This document shows, one piece after another, positions 58,647 through 64,000 of a DNA stretch of 64,000 nucleotides (the stretch's first letter is position 1; each line of letters starts with the position of its first letter). The position numbers were made by a program, and so were the translations under genes. Source of the stretch: Marisa cornuarietis. Taxonomy: Eukaryota; Mollusca; Gastropoda; Architaenioglossa; Ampullariidae. The notes below the pieces were generated by a model. That model was not told the origin of the DNA. It made no database searches and worked only from the letters and a program-made list of their open reading frames with translations. The stretch is from positions 186,001-250,000 of the forward strand of contig SMMW01000568.1 in NCBI GenBank assembly GCA_004794655.1, written 5' to 3'.

Positions 58647-61050
58647 CTAGAAGTCGTGTTCGTTGAACCCAAACAGTAGCATGTCCAACTCGTATTTCGC
58701 GAGGAGCTTTACCAGCAGCGTGTTGGAGACTGCGCCGTAGGCGTCATGAAGGGCGCGTCGTTTCTGGTCCTTCAGTTCGTCAGTCCGGTTATACGCCTGC
58801 CTGACAGTATCCAGCACCTGCTCCAGGAACGCGTCCACGTTGAAGACATAGTACGTGGTAGTGCCGTCAGCACCGGGCGGGACGTAGTTGGTGTCGCTGG
58901 GAATGTAGCCGTTCATCTGAAAGGTCGCCCACAAGCGTCGGGCCAAGCCGTCATCGTCTAGGCAGCCCCGGTAGTAGGTGCGCGAGTGCAGCAGGTCAAA
59001 GTTGTAGACGATGAGCATCGACAGTTCCTGCTCCACCTGCGCCTGCTGGTCAACGTCCTTCAGCACCCACTCCAGCCCCATGCGGCGCAGCAGAAAAAGG
59101 CTGTCTCGCTCGAAGGTCTCCATCTTGCCGATGACGGTGGGGCGGTAGATGCATGGGTCGCAGCGCATGAAGATGGGGTCCCAGTGCGGCTCATGCCCCT
59201 CCAGGGAGTACTCCAGGAACTCCAGGAAGGTGACGTCACTGCCGCAGCGCTTGGCCTTTGCCGTGGTGTTGCTGTCACGCAGCTTGGCGACGGCCGGCAC
59301 GCCCACCTCCCGCCAGAAGTCGGGTAGGTACAACTTGTCCAGGTAGGCGCTCCACAGGCGGGAGAACGGGTGCCGAACAAAAAGGAAGCGCAGGTAGTCC
59401 TGCACCTCTTCTGCCACTGCCTGCCACGTCTGACCGTGGGAGTGCGGGTTGTTGTGGACTGCATACCTGGAGACAAGAGAGAAATGACCACGAATTTAAG
59501 CCCAGAACAAGCGAGAGATAGAGAGACCTCTATGTCTGGAAACAAGAGGGACTTAGAGGACGCCACCTGCATGTCCGGAGACAAGAGGGAGCCGAGGGCG
59601 CTATCTGCATATCTGGAGATAGGAGGTGGCGGACCCGGAGACACGGTAAAAGTAAATGGAGCTATGGGACTTTCCAGGAATGGAAGAGTTAGAGATCTCA
59701 TGTTTCTGAAGCAAGCGATTTATTTAGTTATTTTTTGTCTTACCCCTATGCCATTCAAACCCCTTCAAGAAAGGAGATAAAAAAAACATGCCAAGAAACC
59801 AGCGATCAACAGAGCTCCAATAAAGAAAAGCAGCACAAGCAACCTGGTGCATTCTGTGATTAGTTTTGCGTTTTGTTTATTTTGCCTGCAACATGCTCTT
59901 AAGAACAACCCTACAGGAAGAAACACTTTCTTTTTTAAACGTTGCTTGCAAACTGTGTGTTGATTTACCATTAAACCCAGTTAATATTTTGGTTGTTTTT
60001 GTTTTTGGGGAGAAGAAATTATAATCGTTGGTGGCAGACATAACAGCTGCGATCAAGTCTATTAAATCCAATTTAATTTAATTTCAATGGTCTAAGATTA
60101 CTTAAGGACAGACTTTGATTTTTGTTAAAATTACCATAAAGACATCTTTGAAATGCAAAACACCAACCGCGGGAAAAAAAAGATGGTTTTTTTTTTAATG
60201 AAAGAAAACTTTTTTGTCTTTGCTTCTGTCTTTTTATTAAAGGTAAGTACGGTTTCAAAATTACCTCATTAGTTCCCATGGCGATTTGACCTGTCCAGCT
60301 TCTCCCGTAAAGTTGTTGAGATAAGAGAAGACTCGGATCCAGAAAGTGCATCCCACTTTGGGAACGAAGCAGTAGGCAACACGCGAGGGCGCATGCGTGA
60401 AGACCCCTGTCACTTTACTCTGCCCTCGCGCGTATGGCGTCATCTCCGGGCATTGCCAATGCGCCTGCGCCGCCCGCTTGTGATACTCAGACAAAAGCGA
60501 CAAAGACTCGTTACTCACGTCGTGCGTCTCGAACAATCGGCGAATAGACTCGTTTCTGGCCGGCAGGGCGAGAATCTCGTCATAAACCGATCGGTGGGTG
60601 ACGTCTTTAGGTTTCTGCGTGACGTAAGTCAGGTTCGGCGCAGAGGTCGTGTTAATGACCCCTCGCTCTTTGGCTGCATCGATGCTTGAAAGGGCTAAAA
60701 ACACACACACACACACACACAGGTAAGTGCAAAACGTGTCCGACCACTACCACCGTTATTCTTTGTTTGAGTATTTGTCCTTCCTTCCTTCCTTCCACAA
60801 TGACCGTTTTCAGATGTTTGTAAGAGAAAAGTGATAACAGAATTAAAGCGATGCTGTGTACGTGAGACCAGATTCTAGAGCACTTACTTTCATTGCCTCT
60901 CTTTTGAAGCAGATTAAAAGTCGACGTGTTGAAGGTCGACATGTCGGCTAGCACGTGCTGATGCCGAATCCACGCTGCCCAGTCAAAGAGGAGGAATAAA
61001 GCAGCAAGACAGAGCAGAAGGAAGAAAGAGATTCTGGCACCGATCTTCAT
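58647..61050 (-). CDS. Carbohydrate sulfotransferase (HNK-1ST/CHST8-14 family)
   Basis: Golgi type II membrane enzyme that transfers sulfate from PAPS to glycan hydroxyls. Three exons: 60888-61050 (ATG 61048-61050), 60265-60694 and 58647-59466. GT-AG in frame, 470 residues. A basic N-terminus MKIGAR is followed by a signal-anchor helix (about 7-28, FFLLLCLAALFLLF). The 5'-phosphosulfate site CFVPKVGCTFWIRVF is at 163-177, with the key K167 in VPKVGC. The 3'-phosphate site RHPFSRLWSAY is at 229-239. Several N-glycosylation sites lie in the stem. These features define the Sulfotransfer_2 family; the acceptor glycan (chondroitin, HNK-1 or GalNAc) cannot be told from sequence. Exon 3 is GC-rich, which produces long antisense open frames. 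The acceptor before exon 2 follows a (GT)n tract on the minus strand. Confidence 0.95.
60700..60720. repeat. (CA)n microsatellite at the exon 2 acceptor of the sulfotransferase gene
   Basis: On the coding strand this is (GT)n followed by TTTTTAG, six bases before exon 2. Confidence 0.85.
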
Positions 61051-63930
61051 TCTCTTGCGCTGGAGAAAAGAAAAAAAAACGGTTACCATGCATGTGTTTT
61101 CTATGACGTAACAGATGCATGCGTGGGAGTGGAAACTGCGACGAAAAGTGTCATCTGAGTCATCATCGTTGTTGTCGTTAAAATATTGTCCTTACAGATA
61201 AAGATTTTTTTTAAGGGAAAGGCTTTATGTGGATCGGGACGATGGCATCATGTAAACAACCCTTGTGGAATGATAAATATATATATATATCCTGAAAACA
61301 TCACTCTCATTATCGATGGTTGTAACCGCCCACAATGAGTTTCTGATGCGCGCCGCTTTAACACCTGAGGACGCCTTCGTCATAAACAGAGGTAACATTA
61401 CCCAGGGTTAACTTGGCTCTCGAAACGTTGCAAGGTCCTGCAACTGGAGACAGGTGCTGGTCTAGTAGGGGGTCCCCTTCGTGTATACGTTCAACAGCCA
61501 TGGTTAGAAGATTTGCTGGGGTTTTATGCATTGACCGGATATAAAGCAGCGGAAACGGATCCCCAAGATAGCTGCTGATCTAAAATGCCCGCTAATGCGA
61601 CTGAAGATATTTATCCGGAGGCTTTTTTCCGTTACGATAAAGAAATATGTAGATTGATTTCCGAAATGCAAATGTCACTCGCGTGATAGATGGAGATGAT
61701 GACGAGAGAAAGAGAAAAAAAGAGAATGAAATAGCTAAGGATAAGGGAAAACCGAGAGGGGAAATCGTTTTTCTTAATTTGGTAACTCAGCAGTTTTAAG
61801 CTTGCTTCTACTAGTTCAAACCGCATTTTGCATCCTTGGTGTTGAGTGATGAATCTACAAAGTGCATTGTGAGCGGCGATTTTAGATTGCTTGATGCTAA
61901 CACCTGCTGTAGACTGCCTAGCCAAACAGCGGAGGTTTATTATTTTTTTTAATGAATATGCGTTAGGGTCAGCAACAGTACAAGAGGGCGGAATTCCTGA
62001 AAGGCTGTTACAGCCAGATTCCTGGCTTTCCCCAAGTTCCCCACGAGGGCGTCGTCTGGGCCTTCCTGACACAGATGATAAATGATTCTCTTCTTAACAA
62101 AACCTCAGAAGACATATAGATGCTTTCAAGATATGTTTTTCCCTTGGCTAATAGATCTGCTTCATGGCTGGTTGTAAGACAGCCTAGGGCTGGAAGCAAT
62201 GTGTGAAAAGGCGCAGTCCACCAACTGTGTTGAAGGTCCAGGTTTCAGGTTGATAGGTCGTCATAAAGGTGCTTTTTGGGGATGTAGCCATGGATTCAAC
62301 TCGGAGAACAAGATATCTTCGTAAAGGTTCAAAAACACATAAGAACTCTCTCTACAGACGCGTGAAAGCGTTCTTCGAAAAAAAGGACCTCGATGGTTCA
62401 GATCCGTGCTTCGAACGTGGCAAACCCGTAGACTGGTCAGTATTACGTTACTAAGCAAGCAGTCTTATTGGTCCAAACACCATCATGGCGCCGACAATAG
62501 CAATAGCACAGCCCCTCATGAACTGCCGCTCGCTAAAATAGCCCAAGCGGAAGTGACGTCGAATCTTGCACAAGGAGAGCATGCGGCTAATGAAAAAGTC
62601 AGCTCCTCCGTTCCACCCGATGACATAAGCTCTGCCCATAAAAATGTATCGATCGTTAGCACACATTTAGTTCGGGCTTCGATCGTTGCATGCTGTGGTC
62701 GTGACATAAGGTCATCAAGGAAAATCTGCACAGTTTTCTTCCCATCCCAGTCTCCCCCCTCCACTCATCCGCAATAATCTATACATACACACAAACACTT
62801 TCGGTTGGTGGGAGGTGGGGCAAATCATTCCTTTGCTTCTGTCATTTTCTGGGACGAATTGTCTATATAAATCTCAAGATTCTGAGGTGCCGGTAGAATG
62901 CTGAGGGAGAGGGAATTTTTAAGAACAAGGCAGGAATGCCTGTCAGCTGTCCTGACCAAAATGATCTCTGTTTCTGGCGAGTTTTTACTGACATGCACCA
63001 TGGGCGGCTGTAGGCTTGTGGTGGCCCCTTCGCCCGCCAATGTCAATAAGAAGAGTAGTGGTACTGAAGCGACTGCATCTATACTGATGGTATTCACCTT
63101 CTTAACATGAGTAGCGACACTAACCGTGAAGACAATGCACTCCTTGTGTTGATATCTGTTGTCAAACGCTTACAGCCAGTCTTTGACTGTAGGGTAAAGC
63201 GCTCTGTAAATTAACTTTATTTAATCAGATTCATACGTCTGACGTGGCACGCATTCAATGTCCTGTAACTGCATCGTCACTGAGACCTCCCCCTCTCCTC
63301 CAATCTTTGTATGCGCCACATGAGCTGACTCAAACAGATAGTTACCCGAAAGATACACTCAAAAAACCACACACATTCAAGCACCCGCACACACATAAAT
63401 CATAAAGTAAACTACACACATGGATATACACAACCAACACACCTACACACGCACACGCGCAAACTAGAACACATACACTTAAACACAAACACACACATAT
63501 ATATATATATTCTCATGTATCTAGACACACACAAACACACGCCAAAAAATAATAAAAGAAATATCAAATATTAAACGCGCAAAAAACACACGCATATACA
63601 TACATGCAACATATACACACAAACCCACTCATACACTCACGGGTAGAAAATCCACATTAATATTATCATAGTGAAAACATATAATTATTATCAGATCATG
63701 CAAATAAACCGTTCTGGCAGACGGAGTGCATTGTAGCTTATTTTATTGCTTATATTCACGATGGCTGATGGATATTTTTTTTATTGCCCGATGCGGGTTT
63801 GAGTTTGGGAGGTGGTGTGGGGTTATAGGTTGCTGTCACTGTATTATATCACACGATATCCAAAGACAGTAAAACTTGCGATGTTTGCCATAACTTAATG
63901 AACGCCAGCCTGATCCCTCCTCGCCATCAA
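61051..63930. other. 5' flank of the sulfotransferase gene and right-hand intergenic DNA
   Basis: No recognised gene. A LINE-type tail (aaagcgctctgtaaattaac) lies near 63197-63220. CA-rich low-complexity DNA fills 63360-63640. One candidate open frame at 62290-62454 is listed separately. Upstream untranslated exons of the sulfotransferase gene may be here. Confidence 0.5.
62290..62454 (+). CDS. Unrecognised small ORF
   Basis: 54 codons in a strong start context (gccATGG), basic, beginning MDSTRRTRYLRKGSKTHKNS and ending VDWSVLRY. An overlapping frame continues open to about 62777 with a Ser/Ala/His-rich composition, so a frameshift or short intron could join them. No family recognised; it could be a decayed transposon ORF. 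Confidence 0.22.
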   Translation: MDSTRRTRYLRKGSKTHKNSLYRRVKAFFEKKDLDGSDPCFERGKPVDWSVLRY

Positions 63931-64000
63931 GGGCGGTCCGGTACGGTAGAGCAACGGTTAACGTCTGTCACCAATACAGTGAAGATTGACTGCCCTGGGT
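63931..64000 (+). mobile_element. tRNA-derived SINE, cut by the window end
   Basis: Starts GGGCGGTCCGGTACGGTAGA and includes gtctgtcaccaatacagtga. Same family as 25548-25727; the remainder lies outside. Confidence 0.85.

Noticed and set aside
59060..59780. Long antisense and shifted frames over the sulfotransferase exon 3
   Set aside because: Shadow frames of a GC-rich exon whose minus-strand frame has clear sulfotransferase motifs.
61632..62072. 146-codon minus-strand frame rich in Arg at its start
   Set aside because: No family resemblance, a hydrophobic low-complexity tail, and no good start context; likely random.

Overview
The window is eukaryotic nuclear DNA. Every recognised gene is split by GT-AG introns, intergenic and intronic DNA is AT-rich, and the sequence is crowded with CA/GT microsatellites, tRNA-derived SINEs, MITEs and dead LINEs. 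The protein set and the style of the repeats suggest a lophotrochozoan, most likely a mollusc (gastropod-like). That taxonomic call is inference; nothing here fixes the species.

Layout, left to right. (1) 548-3696, minus: first three coding exons of GCLC, the catalytic subunit of glutamate-cysteine ligase; the rest lies beyond the left edge. Its 5' flank carries a TATA-like box, an NRF1-like palindrome and an antioxidant-response-element match, and a candidate plus-strand exon starts only 45 bp away. (2) 8168-9993, minus: a complete three-exon Rab GTPase of 210 aa, divergent within the Rab1/8/35 clade. (3) 17050-23896, plus: a six-exon gene for a 759-aa protein with two CARD domains and a caspase fold. 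The active site is dismantled (catalytic Cys replaced by Ser, flanking positions also changed) although the reading frame is intact. This is the most unusual object in the window. One of its introns holds a dead LINE and an inverted copy of part of the CARD exon. (4) 28069-30123, plus: a three-exon claudin/PMP22-like four-helix membrane protein. (5) 32006-50719, plus: a complete 16-exon STAM gene (VHS, UIM, SH3, coiled-coil/GAT, P/Q-rich tail) with a long 3' UTR. Its introns hold several nested transposons and a THAP-domain remnant. (6) 58647-61050, minus: a three-exon Golgi-type carbohydrate sulfotransferase of the HNK-1ST/CHST8-14 family.

The genes are unrelated neighbours, not an operon or cluster: glutathione synthesis, vesicle traffic, apoptosis/innate-immune scaffolding, junction or membrane protein, ESCRT-0 sorting, and glycan sulfation. 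The stretches between them are mostly repeats. Identifiable families are one tRNA-derived SINE family (seven copies, two with clear target-site duplications), a TTAA-flanked 241-bp MITE (two copies), a 265-bp MITE with GGGGCCAGTTGC ends (two copies), a MITE with CAGTGGCRTAGGAA ends (two copies, one split by a SINE, one inside a LINE), CR1/L2-like LINE remnants (two large ones), and a dispersed 150-280-bp repeat (about five copies). Exon coordinates were derived by hand from splice consensus, frame and family similarity; no alignment or transcript data were available.
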